Assembly: GCF_016031655.1 (NCBI RefSeq)
Contig: NZ_JACCHQ010000008.1
Span: 248,001 to 312,000, forward strand
DNA: 64,000 nt
Source of the DNA: Bradyrhizobium glycinis
Lineage (GTDB): Bacteria > Pseudomonadota > Alphaproteobacteria > Rhizobiales > Xanthobacteraceae
Reading direction: 5' to 3'
In this document: positions 35,425-45,206 of the stretch, piece by piece
Numbering within the stretch: the stretch's first letter is position 1
Layout of the letters: the number at the start of each line of letters is the position of its first letter
Notes under the pieces: model-generated
Told to the model about the DNA's origin: nothing
The model's database searches: none
Seen by the model: the letters and a program-made list of their open reading frames with translations, nothing else
Program-made: the position numbers and the translations under genes

Positions 35425-36848
35425 GCGCCCGTTCCACCCACCGTAATGCGTTCCATCAGCAGCGACGGCTGGCCGACGCCGACAGGCACGCCCTGGCCGT
35501 TCTTGCCGCAGGTGCCGATGCCAGTATCGAGCGCAAGGTCGTTGCCGATCATGCGGATGCGATGCAGGTCCGTCGGCCCGTTGCCGATCAGCATGGCGCC
35601 CTTCAGCGGCGCCCCGATCTTGCCATTCTCGATCTTGTAGGCCTCGGTGCACTGGAACACGTACTTGCCCGAGGTGATGTCGACCTGGCCGCCGCCGAAA
35701 TTCGCGGCGAACACGCCGTTCTTCACCGAGGCGATGATCTCCGCCGGGTCGCGGTCGCCCGCGAGCATGTAGGTGTTGGTCATGCGCGGCATCGGCACAT
35801 GGGCATAGCCCTGGCGGCGGCCGTTGCCGGTCGGCTTCATGTTCATCAACCGGGCGTTCTGACGGTCCTGCATGTAGCCGACGAGGATGCCGTCCTCGAT
35901 CAGCACGGTGCGGTTGGTCGGCGTGCCCTCGTCGTCGATCGACAGGGAGCCACGGCGCGAGGCGATGGTGCCGTCATCCACCACGGTGACACCCTTGGCG
36001 GCGACCTGCTGGCCCATCAGGCCGGCAAATGCGGACGTCTTCTTGCGGTTGAAGTCGCCCTCGAGGCCATGGCCGACCGCTTCATGCAGCATCACGCCGG
36101 GCCAGCCGGCTCCCAGCACGACGTCCATCTCGCCGGCCGGGGCCGGAATCGATTCCAGATTGACCAGCGCCTCGCGCAGCGCGCCATCGGCGGCCTCGCG
36201 CCAGGACCTCGTCTCGATGAATTCGGCATAGCCGGCGCGGCCGCCATAGCCCTTGCTGCCGCTCTCCTGGCGATCGCCCTGGCCGGCGACAACGGAGATG
36301 TTGACGCGCACCAGCGGACGGATGTCGCGATAGCTCTCGCCGTCGGGCCGCAGGATCTCGACAACCTGCCAGGTTGCGCCGAGACTCACACTGACCTGCC
36401 GCACCCTCGGATCCTTGTCGCGGAGGTAAGCGTCGATCTCGGCGAGCAGCTTGACCTTGGTCTCGAAGCCCGGTGCATCCAGCGGATTGTCGTCGCCATA
36501 GAGCCGCACATTGGTGTGCGGCGGCGGGGCGGCAAAGCTGCCGGAGTAACCGCCGCGCACGGCGGCAACCGCATCGGCGGCGCGGGTCAGCGCCGGCAGC
36601 GACACGTCGGAGGAATGCGCATAGCCGACCGCATCGTCCTTGACGGCGCGCAGGCCAAAACCCTGCGAGGTGTCGTAGGTCGCCTGCTTTAGCCGCCCAT
36701 TGTCGAACATCAGCGCTTCGGTCTGGCTGTATTCCAGGAACAGTTCGCCGTCGTCAGCGCCCGAAAGCCCGCGCGCGACCTCGCTGCGAACCTGGTCGCG
36801 GTCGAGATTGGCACGGTCGAGCAGGGAGGTCGTGGCAGGATTGGTCAT
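35421..36848 (-). CDS. tldD: Metalloprotease TldD
   Basis: This 475-residue protein is the TldD half of the TldD/TldE (PmbA) zinc protease. That protease degrades unfolded peptides and trims certain modified peptides. The metal motif is VMLHEAVGHGLEGDFNR, and the C-terminal cysteine-containing and GNGPTDLHRIRMIGND stretches are family-typical. The ATG at 36848 is the conserved start; a longer frame reaches 36923. Its last bases overlap lepB. A tldE/pmbA partner is not in this window. It is expected in the cytoplasm. Confidence 0.95.
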   Translation of the reverse strand: MTNPATTSLLDRANLDRDQVRSEVARGLSGADDGELFLEYSQTEALMFDNGRLKQATYDTSQGFGLRAVKDDAVGYAHSSDVSLPALTRAADAVAAVRGGYSGSFAAPPPHTNVRLYGDDNPLDAPGFETKVKLLAEIDAYLRDKDPRVRQVSVSLGATWQVVEILRPDGESYRDIRPLVRVNISVVAGQGDRQESGSKGYGGRAGYAEFIETRSWREAADGALREALVNLESIPAPAGEMDVVLGAGWPGVMLHEAVGHGLEGDFNRKKTSAFAGLMGQQVAAKGVTVVDDGTIASRRGSLSIDDEGTPTNRTVLIEDGILVGYMQDRQNARLMNMKPTGNGRRQGYAHVPMPRMTNTYMLAGDRDPAEIIASVKNGVFAANFGGGQVDITSGKYVFQCTEAYKIENGKIGAPLKGAMLIGNGPTDLHRIRMIGNDLALDTGIGTCGKNGQGVPVGVGQPSLLMERITVGGTGA

Positions 36849-36960
36849 GCGTCCGTCCATTAGCGGAAGATGTGGGGCAAGATAATGGTTTCGGACCGGT
36901 TCCGCGAGAGCGCGAAGCCTCACATTACGGAAACAAAAGGATCGCCAAGGTTAGCCGCTC

Positions 36961-37494
36961 CTACGGCAGCTTGTCATAGCCCTCGCCGAGCCCGTTCAGG
37001 CTGAGCGGGAAGCCGATGCCTTCTTCCGGCGTCTCGAAGATGATGAAGGTCGCGGTCTTGGCGCTGCGGAGCTGACCGAGCAGCTTGTCCTCCAGCACGA
37101 CCTCGGCGACGCAGCCGTTGGGCAGGCAGCGCACGAAGCCGGCGCGGCCGACATCCTGGTTGTCGAGCTTGAGCCCGAGGCCGGAGGGCAGCAGGACCCC
37201 GAGCGGGGCGACCACGCGCATCAAGCGGCTCTTCTGGTCGGCGGTCTTGAGCACGATCACGGTCAGGCCGGCATTGGAGCGGTCTTCCGCCACCACGCTC
37301 TGGATCAGGGCGCATTGCTCGGTCTGGGCACCGGGCGGGGTGTCGCAGCGGATCTGCCAGTCGCCATGGACGGAGCGCACCGCGCCCTGCGCATGGGCAA
37401 GCCCCGGCAGCGCCAGCAGGACAATCGCAGCCACAAGGGTGGTGAGCGCCGGGACGCCGTTCGCCGGCCTTGCCATCGATCTCGAAAGCCCCAT
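36961..37494 (-). CDS. Invasion-associated locus B (IalB) family protein
   Basis: This 177-residue protein has a signal peptide (ALTTLVAAIVLLALPGLAHA, cleavage near HAQG). An IalB-like domain follows, with SVHGDWQIRCDTPP, two later Cys in VRCLPNGCVAEVV and FIIFETPEEGIGFPLSL. In Bartonella IalB is linked to red-cell invasion, but relatives are common in free-living rhizobia with unknown periplasmic roles. It lies 112 bases upstream of tldD on the same strand. Two tandem 13-bp repeats lie 38 bases upstream of its start and could bind a regulator. Confidence 0.88.
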   Translation of the reverse strand: MGLSRSMARPANGVPALTTLVAAIVLLALPGLAHAQGAVRSVHGDWQIRCDTPPGAQTEQCALIQSVVAEDRSNAGLTVIVLKTADQKSRLMRVVAPLGVLLPSGLGLKLDNQDVGRAGFVRCLPNGCVAEVVLEDKLLGQLRSAKTATFIIFETPEEGIGFPLSLNGLGEGYDKLP

Positions 37495-37531
37495 CGGGTC
37501 GGTCCCTCTGCTCGCCTGGGTTGCTCGCGCT

Positions 37532-37557
37532 TGGCGGACTGATCTGGCGGACTGATA
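37532..37557. repeat. Tandem 13-bp direct repeat upstream of the IalB gene
   Basis: TGGCGGACTGATC is followed directly by TGGCGGACTGATA. It is 38 bases upstream of the IalB start codon and lies on its promoter or leader side. A further related stretch, GGACTGGCGGATC, is at about 37874. A regulator site or simple slippage could both explain it. Confidence 0.7.
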
Positions 37558-37952
37558 CGGAATGACGGCGTCTTGAAGGCGATTCCCAAGCAAATTCCGC
37601 GCCGCCCACACCGCCATCGCTCGCACGAATCAGGCTGCTGCGTGGCAGGCTTCCAGTGCCTACCGCGGGCAATTCCGCTGTCAAGCCGCAGCGTCCCCGG
37701 GAACGGTATTTTTGTCTGATCTTGCTGGGAAATATCTTGCCGGTGATGGCTGGTAGACGGGGCTCAAGACTGCATTGCGATAGATCAAGAATTATGGTTT
37801 GAGAGGCTTGATTTCGGCGTTCTAGCGATCTGGCCCCAATTCCTCTTAGAGGTATTCTTGCGTGGCGGTTTGTCGGACTGGCGGATCGAATAAGCGTTTC
37901 CCGGAAAGAGGGGAATGCACTTGGGGTGATTTCGGAAGGGGAGCGCGACGAC
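37558..37952. promoter_or_regulatory. Promoter region of the cytochrome oxidase genes
   Basis: About 400 bases without a supported gene lie between the divergent IalB gene and coxB. A TTGC-N6-TCAA sequence at 37775-37788 fits the Bradyrhizobium FixK2 consensus TTG(A/C)-N6-(T/G)CAA, but about four matches are expected by chance in 64 kb. GGAAGGGGA at 37934-37942 is the coxB ribosome site. Confidence 0.4.
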
Positions 37953-38807
37953 ATGAGGATGTCGATGGGTCGGGTGGGCCGGCAATTGCTGGGATTGGCC
38001 ACCATCGCCTTGGTGGCGGCTGGAGTCACGCTGGCGACGGGTGGTGCGGCATTGGCCGACCTCGGGCAGCCGGCGCCGTGGGAGTGGACGCTCCAGCAGT
38101 CCGGTTCCCCGGTGATGGACAACATCGTCTGGTTCCACAACTTCCTCTTCGTGCTGATCACCCTGATCACGCTGTTCGTCCTGGCACTGCTCGTGATCGT
38201 GGTCGTCAAGTTCAACGCGAAGGCCAATCCGGTGCCGTCGCGGACCACCCACAACACGCTGATCGAGGTGGCGTGGACCCTCGTTCCGGTGCTGATCCTG
38301 GTTGGCATCTCGGTGCCGTCGTTCCGGCTTCTGTTCCTGGAGCTCGACGTGCCGAAGGCGGATCTGACCATCAAGGCGACCGGCAAGCAGTGGTACTGGT
38401 CCTATGCCTATCCGGATAACGGCAAGTTCGAGTTCGACTCGCTGATGGCCCAGGACAAGCAGCCGCGCCTGCTCGGAGTCGACAACGAGATGGTGGTGCC
38501 GGTCAACAAGGTGATTCGAGTCCAGACCACCGGCGCCGACGTGATCCACGCCTTTGCGGTGCCGGCTTTCGGCATCAAGATCGACGCCATCCCGGGCCGG
38601 CTGAACGAGACCTGGTTCAAGGCCACCAAGACCGGCATGTATTACGGTCAGTGCTCGGAGCTGTGCGGCAAGGACCACGCCTTCATGCCGATCGCCGTGC
38701 GCGTGGTGAGCGACCAGGAGTTTGCCTCCTGGGTCGAGACGGCGAAGAAGAAATTTGCGAGCGGCGGCACCAGCACCTACGCCTCCGCGGCCGGCCCGAC
38801 GCAGTAA
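37953..38807 (+). CDS. coxB: Cytochrome c oxidase subunit II
   Basis: This 284-residue subunit carries the CuA centre that takes electrons from cytochrome c. An N-terminal signal-like segment (LLGLATIALVAAGVTLATGG) and two membrane helices (about residues 50-75 and 95-115) precede the periplasmic domain. The aromatic electron-entry motif is KQWYWSYAY. The CuA ligands are in DVIHAFAVPAFG and MYYGQCSELCGKDHAFMP. The ATG at 37953 follows GGAAGGGGA; a GTG at 37926 is also in frame. It is the first gene of the aa3-type oxidase run. Confidence 0.95.
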   Translation: MRMSMGRVGRQLLGLATIALVAAGVTLATGGAALADLGQPAPWEWTLQQSGSPVMDNIVWFHNFLFVLITLITLFVLALLVIVVVKFNAKANPVPSRTTHNTLIEVAWTLVPVLILVGISVPSFRLLFLELDVPKADLTIKATGKQWYWSYAYPDNGKFEFDSLMAQDKQPRLLGVDNEMVVPVNKVIRVQTTGADVIHAFAVPAFGIKIDAIPGRLNETWFKATKTGMYYGQCSELCGKDHAFMPIAVRVVSDQEFASWVETAKKKFASGGTSTYASAAGPTQ

Positions 38808-38826
38808 GCGCCGGGTGACGGCCTGA

Positions 38827-40509
<1,683 letters not shown>

Positions 40510-40519
40510 GCAATCCCCC

Positions 40520-40542
40520 GCGGCGCCCGTGACGGGCGCCGC
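40520..40542 (+). repeat. Hairpin between coxA and ctaB
   Basis: GCGGCGCCCG and CGGGCGCCGC form a 10-bp perfect stem with a three-base loop right after the coxA stop. There is no T-run, so partial termination or mRNA protection, raising coxA over assembly genes, is more likely than full termination. Confidence 0.65.
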
Positions 40543-40570
40543 GGCGCTGTAACAAAACGAGTAGATCTAA

Positions 40571-41515
40571 GTGTCCGTGCTCGACCACAACGCCATCGAC
40601 AGCAATCCCCGCATCTCCGAAGCGGAGGTTGGCGACTATCTCGCGCTGCTCAAGCCGCGGGTGATGTCGCTGGTGATCTTCACCGCGCTGGTCGGGATGG
40701 CGATGGCGCCGGGGCATTTCCATCCCGTGCTGGCGATCACCTCGCTGCTCTGCATCGCGGTCGGTGCCGGCGCCTCCGGGGCGCTCAACATGGCGCTCGA
40801 AGGCGACATCGATGCCAAGATGTCGCGCACGGCCAACCGGCCGATCCCGCGCGGCCGCATCACCCGCCCTGAAGCGATGACGTTCGGCATGACGCTCGCC
40901 TTCTTCTCGGTGATGACGCTCGGCATCCTCGTCAACTGGATCGCGGGCGCGCTGCTCGCCTTCACCATCTTCTTCTACGTCGTGATCTACACGATGTGGC
41001 TGAAGCGCTGGACCGCGCAGAACATCGTGATCGGCGGTGCGGCCGGCGCGCTGCCGCCGGTGGTGGCCTGGGCGTCGGTGACGGGCACGGTCGATGTCGA
41101 GCCGCTGCTGCTGTTCGCCATCATCTTCTTCTGGACCCCGCCGCATTTCTGGGCGCTGGCGCTGTTCCGCTCCGACGACTACGCGCGCGCCGGCATTCCG
41201 ATGCTGCCCAACGTCGCCGGTCCCGACGCGACGCGTCTGCAGATCCTGCTCTACACCATCGTGCTGATCGCAGTCGCCGCCGCGCCCTGGGCGCTCGGCT
41301 ATTTCGATGCCGTCTACGGCGTGGTCTCGCTGATCCTCGGTGCCGGCATGCTGGTGCTCGCCATCAACGTCTATCTCCGCCGGACGCGAGCTGCGTCATT
41401 GCGCGCGACCCGCAAGCTGTTTGCCTTCTCGATCCTGTACCTGTTTGCGCTGTTTGCGACCCTGCTGGCCGAAGTCGTGTACCGGGCGCTTGCTCCGATG
41501 ATTGGGGGCGCATGA
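40571..41515 (+). CDS. ctaB: Protoheme IX farnesyltransferase (heme O synthase)
   Basis: This 314-residue membrane enzyme of the UbiA superfamily adds a farnesyl group to heme B to make heme O, the precursor of heme A for coxA. The prenyl-diphosphate site is [19 protein letters not shown] and the second Asp-rich site is [17 protein letters not shown]. About eight hydrophobic segments are visible. It begins with GTG at 40571 and ends overlapping the short coxF-like gene. The order in the run is that of many alphaproteobacteria. Confidence 0.96.
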   Translation: MSVLDHNAIDSNPRISEAEVGDYLALLKPRVMSLVIFTALVGMAMAPGHFHPVLAITSLLCIAVGAGASGALNMALEGDIDAKMSRTANRPIPRGRITRPEAMTFGMTLAFFSVMTLGILVNWIAGALLAFTIFFYVVIYTMWLKRWTAQNIVIGGAAGALPPVVAWASVTGTVDVEPLLLFAIIFFWTPPHFWALALFRSDDYARAGIPMLPNVAGPDATRLQILLYTIVLIAVAAAPWALGYFDAVYGVVSLILGAGMLVLAINVYLRRTRAASLRATRKLFAFSILYLFALFATLLAEVVYRALAPMIGGA

Positions 41516-41688
41516 TCACCGCGATGGCCGACAAACCCGAGCCGGAAGGAATCGTCCTCACCGAGGCGCAGCAGAAGAGCCGGCGTCAGCGCTCCATCGC
41601 CATCGCTCTGGCGCTCGGCGTGCTCGTGGTGCTGTTCTTCGCCGTCACCATGGTCAAGGGGCCGGCAGTGCTCGTGCGGCCGATGTAG
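41512..41688 (+). CDS. CoxF-like small membrane protein
   Basis: This 58-residue protein lies between ctaB and ctaG, where rhizobia encode CoxF. It has one hydrophobic segment ([20 protein letters not shown], about residues 28-47) after a charged N-terminus with [18 protein letters not shown]. It would be a single-pass inner-membrane protein linked to oxidase assembly, but its function is unknown. The ATG at 41512 overlaps the ctaB stop (ATGA); an ATG at 41524 is an alternative. It is followed five bases later by ctaG. Confidence 0.8.
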   Translation: MITAMADKPEPEGIVLTEAQQKSRRQRSIAIALALGVLVVLFFAVTMVKGPAVLVRPM

Positions 41689-41693
41689 GAAAC

Positions 41694-42341
41694 ATGGATC
41701 ACGAGCCGACCATATCGCAGGACGTCAGCGCCAAGTCGGGCAGCCCGGCCAAGCGCCGCGGGCTGGGGCGCGATGTGGTGGTCGCGTCCATCTGCGGCGG
41801 CGTGGTCGCGCTGATGGTCGGCGCTTCCTACGCGGCGGTGCCGTTCTACAACTGGTTCTGCCGCGCCACCGGCTTCAACGGCACGACGCAGGTGGCGACC
41901 TCTGCGCCGGCCACGGGCCCGATCGCGCGGAAGATCTCGGTGCGCTTCGATTCCAACGTCGCGCCCGGCCTGCCCTGGAAGTTCGAGCCGGAGCAGAGCG
42001 AGATCGAGGTCAATGTCGGCCAGGTCGCGACGGTCTTCTACACCGTGACCAACCAGGCGGCGCGCGCCACTGCGGGCCAGGCCGCCTATAACGTCGCGCC
42101 CCTGACGGTCGGCGCCTATTTCCAGAAGATCAACTGCTTCTGCTTCACCGAGCAGACCATGGCGCCCGGTGAGAAGCGCGAGATGCCGGTCGTGTTCTAC
42201 GTCGATCCGTCGATCGCGGCCGATCACGAGAACGACGGGCTGAGCACGATCACGCTGTCCTACACGTTCTATCCGGTGCGCGATCCCGTGGTGAAACCGC
42301 TGGCATCGGGCGAGGGCGACAAGCGCAAGGGAAATCTTTGA
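41694..42341 (+). CDS. ctaG: Cytochrome c oxidase assembly protein, copper insertion
   Basis: This 215-residue protein is of the Cox11/CtaG type, which delivers copper to the CuB site of subunit I. One membrane segment ([20 protein letters not shown]) is followed by [15 protein letters not shown] and a periplasmic domain. The copper-binding pair is in [16 protein letters not shown], and [12 protein letters not shown] is also typical. It overlaps nothing and starts five bases after the coxF-like gene. It is placed in the normal position before coxC. Confidence 0.96.
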   Translation: MDHEPTISQDVSAKSGSPAKRRGLGRDVVVASICGGVVALMVGASYAAVPFYNWFCRATGFNGTTQVATSAPATGPIARKISVRFDSNVAPGLPWKFEPEQSEIEVNVGQVATVFYTVTNQAARATAGQAAYNVAPLTVGAYFQKINCFCFTEQTMAPGEKREMPVVFYVDPSIAADHENDGLSTITLSYTFYPVRDPVVKPLASGEGDKRKGNL

Positions 42342-42419
42342 CCGCAGGGCTCACGCTCGGGCGGTTGGACACAAGGGGATAAGTGCCTGATAGGCACGGG
42401 ATTGAGGAGAGAGACGGAA

Positions 42420-43316
42420 ATGGCCACGGCGCACACCAAGCATCACGATTATCACCTGGTCGATCCCTCTCCCTGGCCGGCGGTCGGCTCGCTCTCGGCC
42501 TTCATCATGGCGGTCGGTGCAATCGCCTGGATGCACCACATGTTCTCGGCCGCGCCGATCGTGTTCGGCATCGGCACCGTGGGCGTGCTTTACACCATGG
42601 CGAGCTGGTGGGCCGACGTGATCAAGGAAGCCCAGTACAAGGGCGACCATACCCGGGTCGTGCAGCTGCATCACCGCTACGGCATGATCCTGTTCATCGC
42701 CTCAGAGGTGATGTTCTTCGTCGCCTGGTTCTGGGCTTATTTCAACGCGGCGCTGTTTCCCGCCGATGCCGTCCACGCCACCCGCGATGCGGTGTTCGGC
42801 TGCGGCCTCGGCACGCAGCCCGGCGCCTGCGCGGTCCCGGGCACCTGGCCGCCGAAGGGCATCGAGACCTTCGATCCCTGGCATCTGCCGCTGCTGAACA
42901 CGCTGATCCTGCTCACGTCAGGCACCACCGTGACTTGGGCGCACCACGCGCTGCTCGAGAACGACCGCCAGGGCCTGAAATACGGCCTGATCCTCACCGT
43001 TCTCCTCGGCGCTGCGTTCACCTGCGTGCAGGCCTATGAGTACGGCCATGCGGCGTTCTCCTTCGCCGGCAACGTCTACGGCGCCACGTTCTTCATGGCG
43101 ACCGGCTTCCACGGCTTCCATGTGCTGGTCGGCACCGTCTTCCTGCTGGTGTGCCTGTTCCGCGCCTATGCCGGCCACTTCACGCCGAAGCAGCATCTCG
43201 GCTTCGAGTTCGCGGCCTGGTACTGGCACTTCGTTGACGTGGTCTGGCTGTTCCTGTTCCTCTGCATCTACGTCTGGGGACGCGGCGCCGAGACCATGGC
43301 CCACGCCGCGCACTGA
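42420..43316 (+). CDS. coxC: Cytochrome c oxidase subunit III
   Basis: This 298-residue subunit has seven membrane helices and supports proton uptake and stability of the oxidase. It has [17 protein letters not shown] at the start, [19 protein letters not shown] in the middle, and [18 protein letters not shown] and [17 protein letters not shown] near the end. The ATG at 42420 follows GAGGAGAGAG; a TTG at 42402 is in frame. It is followed by a terminator-like hairpin, so the main oxidase unit may end here. Confidence 0.96.
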   Translation: MATAHTKHHDYHLVDPSPWPAVGSLSAFIMAVGAIAWMHHMFSAAPIVFGIGTVGVLYTMASWWADVIKEAQYKGDHTRVVQLHHRYGMILFIASEVMFFVAWFWAYFNAALFPADAVHATRDAVFGCGLGTQPGACAVPGTWPPKGIETFDPWHLPLLNTLILLTSGTTVTWAHHALLENDRQGLKYGLILTVLLGAAFTCVQAYEYGHAAFSFAGNVYGATFFMATGFHGFHVLVGTVFLLVCLFRAYAGHFTPKQHLGFEFAAWYWHFVDVVWLFLFLCIYVWGRGAETMAHAAH

Positions 43317-43336
43317 GCCGTATCGAACCGATCGGG

Positions 43337-43370
43337 AAGGGCGGCCGCAGGGCCGCCCTTTCGCTTTTCG
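43337..43370 (+). terminator. Terminator after coxC
   Basis: AAGGGCGGCC and GGCCGCCCTT form a 10-bp stem with a four-base loop, followed by TTCGCTTTT. It lies 20 bases after the coxC stop. The T-run is interrupted, so termination may be partial. Confidence 0.75.
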
Positions 43371-43399
43371 GCCGCCGGAAGTTTCGTCGGAAACTGTGA

Positions 43400-43506
43400 T
43401 AGAGCGTTTTCGAGCGAAGTGGACACCGGTTCGCGTCAAGAAAGCGCGTCAAAACAAAAATCTAGAGCTTCGGTTCTGATTCAATCAGAACCGAAAATGC
43501 TCTAGA
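43400..43506. repeat. Dispersed repeat, GAGCGTTTTC family, full copy
   Basis: It runs from AGAGCGTTTTCGAGCGAAGT through GGTTCGCGTCAAGAAAGCGC to a palindrome CGGTTCTGATTCAATCAGAA and ends GAAAATGCTCTAGA. The outer ends are inverted (AGAGC and GCTCT). It lies between coxC and the DUF983 gene. Copies are at 14054-14140 and, shortened, at 56107-56166. Confidence 0.85.
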
Positions 43507-43516
43507 GTCCGCCATC

Positions 43517-43918
43517 ATGAACGACAGTGCCGGCACACCCCCGTCCGAAACCACCGTCCTGCAAAGCGCGCTGCGCGGGCTTGCCTGTAGATGCCCGCGC
43601 TGCGGCCAGGGCAAGCTTTATGCTGGGTTTCTGACGCTCGCGTCCGCTTGCGACCGTTGCGGGCTCGACTATTCCTTCATCGATACCGGCGACGGTCCGG
43701 CGATCTTCATCATCATGCTGGCGGGCGGCATCGTCGTTGCATGCGCCCTCATCGTCGAAGTCAAATATCAGCCGCCATATTGGCTGCATGCCGTGCTCTG
43801 GTTGCCGCTGATCCTCGCCACCACGCTGTTGCCACTGCGCTCGATGAAGTCGCTGCTGATCGCGCTGCAATTCCACCACAAGGCGGCGCCGGGCCGGCTG
43901 GTCGATCGCGCGAAATGA
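43517..43918 (+). CDS. DUF983 zinc-ribbon membrane protein
   Basis: This 133-residue protein has a zinc-ribbon-like front (CRCPRCGQGKLYAGFL, then CDRCGLDYSF) and two hydrophobic segments (about residues 60-85 and 90-110). DUF983 proteins are typical neighbours of alphaproteobacterial cytochrome oxidase genes and are thought to aid assembly, but no activity is proven. It overlaps the SURF1 gene by four bases. The ATG at 43517 is near the end of a dispersed repeat. Confidence 0.9.
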   Translation: MNDSAGTPPSETTVLQSALRGLACRCPRCGQGKLYAGFLTLASACDRCGLDYSFIDTGDGPAIFIIMLAGGIVVACALIVEVKYQPPYWLHAVLWLPLILATTLLPLRSMKSLLIALQFHHKAAPGRLVDRAK

Positions 43919-44670
43919 ACGAGCCTGCGTCGCGCAAGGGCCCCGTGGCCGGCTTCGCGCTGTTCACGCTGTTCCTGACGGCTGTGTTCGTCGCGCTCGG
44001 CGTCTGGCAGTTGCAGCGCCGCACAGCCAAGCACGAGTTGATTGCGGCACTCACCGAGCGGCTTGCGGCCGCGCCGGTTGCGCTGCCGCCATCCGCGCAA
44101 TGGGCCGCGCTCAATCCCGCCCGCGACGAATTCCGCCGCGTCAGCTTCACCGCGACCTACGCAGCGCTCCCCGATGCGATGGTCTATTCCTCCGGCTCCG
44201 CGGTGCGCAAGGACGCTTCCGGCCCCGGCACCTGGGCGTTTCTGCCGGCGCGGCTTCCCAGCGGCGAGATGGTCGTGATCGACGCGGGCTTCGTCGAGAA
44301 CACCATGCAGGATCGCGGCGTCGAGGATCGCGCGGTGAAGAAGCTCGTCACGGGCGAGCCGGTTGAGCTCACCGGATACTTGCGCTTTCCCGAGGCGCCA
44401 AGCTGGCTGACACCGGCGGAGAATCGCGGCAAGCGGCTCTGGTTCGTGCGCGATCATCTGGCAATCGCAAGCGTGCTCGGCTGGGGCGCTGTTGCGCCGT
44501 TCTATATCGATCTCGAACGGCCCGCGCCGGCGAACGGCATCCCGCGTCCGGGACCCCTCGAGGTCAATCTCAAGGACGACCATCTGCAATATGCAATCAC
44601 CTGGTTCACGCTTGCAGGCGCCGTGCTCATCGCCTTCGGCGTGTGGGCAAGAGGCCGGCGGCAGAGCTGA
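43915..44670 (+). CDS. SURF1 family oxidase assembly protein
   Basis: This 251-residue protein has an N-terminal membrane helix (FALFTLFLTAVFVALGVWQL) and a C-terminal one (YAITWFTLAGAVLIAFGVWA), with a periplasmic domain between. These ends and the WQLQRRTAKHELI stretch define SURF1/Shy1. In bacteria, relatives help insert heme a into subunit I. It overlaps the DUF983 stop (ATGA). It closes the oxidase gene run; a repeat follows and the next gene is unrelated. Confidence 0.94.
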   Translation: MNEPASRKGPVAGFALFTLFLTAVFVALGVWQLQRRTAKHELIAALTERLAAAPVALPPSAQWAALNPARDEFRRVSFTATYAALPDAMVYSSGSAVRKDASGPGTWAFLPARLPSGEMVVIDAGFVENTMQDRGVEDRAVKKLVTGEPVELTGYLRFPEAPSWLTPAENRGKRLWFVRDHLAIASVLGWGAVAPFYIDLERPAPANGIPRPGPLEVNLKDDHLQYAITWFTLAGAVLIAFGVWARGRRQS

Positions 44671-44680
44671 GCTCATTGGC

Positions 44681-44726
44681 GCATGATCCGGAAAAGTGTG
44701 TAGCGGTTTTCCGAAAAGATCATGCT
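44681..44726. repeat. Hyphenated palindrome, GCATGATC...GATCATGC
   Basis: GCATGATCCGGAAAA and TTTTCCGAAAAGATCATGC are imperfect inverted arms around GTGTGTAGCGG. This short intergenic repeat is common in Bradyrhizobium-like genomes. It lies just after the SURF1 stop. Confidence 0.75.
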
Positions 44727-44839
44727 CAAACGACAGGTCCCTTGAAGGAACCCGGTATCGCCCGGGGTTTATTATTCAGCGCATATTCACGAGTGTAGTT
44801 CTAAGCCGCCGGTATTGTCCGCGGCAGATTGGGTGCGGC

Positions 44840-45205
44840 GTGAGTGATTTCGACCAGATGGGAATTATCGTCGACTGGGTGGATGCCTGCCGTAAGGGCG
44901 ACCTCGCAGCCCTGCTCGACCTCTATGCCGACGACGCGCAGCTCGAATGCACGTGCCACGGCGCGCGGCGCTATCACGGCCGGAGCGAGATCGAGGCCTA
45001 TTGGCAGCCGCGGCTCAGCGCCTTCTCGTCGGCAGGCTTCGGGCTGGAAGAGATCCATCCCGCGCCCCACGGCGTTCACCTCGAATATTCCGTCGCCGGC
45101 GCGCTGCGCATTCAGGCCTCATTCCGCTTCAGCCCTGATGGCAAGATCCGCAGCACGCTGTGCGAACCGGCGCTGCAGAATGCGCATGATGGCTGCGCCT
45201 GCTGA
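44840..45205 (+). CDS. SnoaL-like protein with terminal cysteine pairs
   Basis: This 121-residue protein has an NTF2-like layout: IIVDWVDACRKGDLAALLDL, then YADDAQLECTCHG, then RSEIEAYWQPRLSAF and PHGVHLEYSVAGALRIQ. It starts with GTG at 44840, weakly supported. Two CxC pairs, CTC near residue 36 and CAC at the extreme C-terminus, could bind a metal or form disulfides. No function is known. It lies two bases from the end of the convergent histidine kinase gene and may be unrelated to the oxidase genes. Confidence 0.75.
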   Translation: MSDFDQMGIIVDWVDACRKGDLAALLDLYADDAQLECTCHGARRYHGRSEIEAYWQPRLSAFSSAGFGLEEIHPAPHGVHLEYSVAGALRIQASFRFSPDGKIRSTLCEPALQNAHDGCAC

Positions 45206-45206
45206 A

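Noticed and set aside
37775..37788. FixK2-like box upstream of coxB
   Set aside because: It fits TTG(A/C)-N6-(T/G)CAA, but a motif of this information content should occur about four times by chance in 64 kb and the aa3 oxidase is not a classic FixK2 target. It is noted only within the promoter entry.
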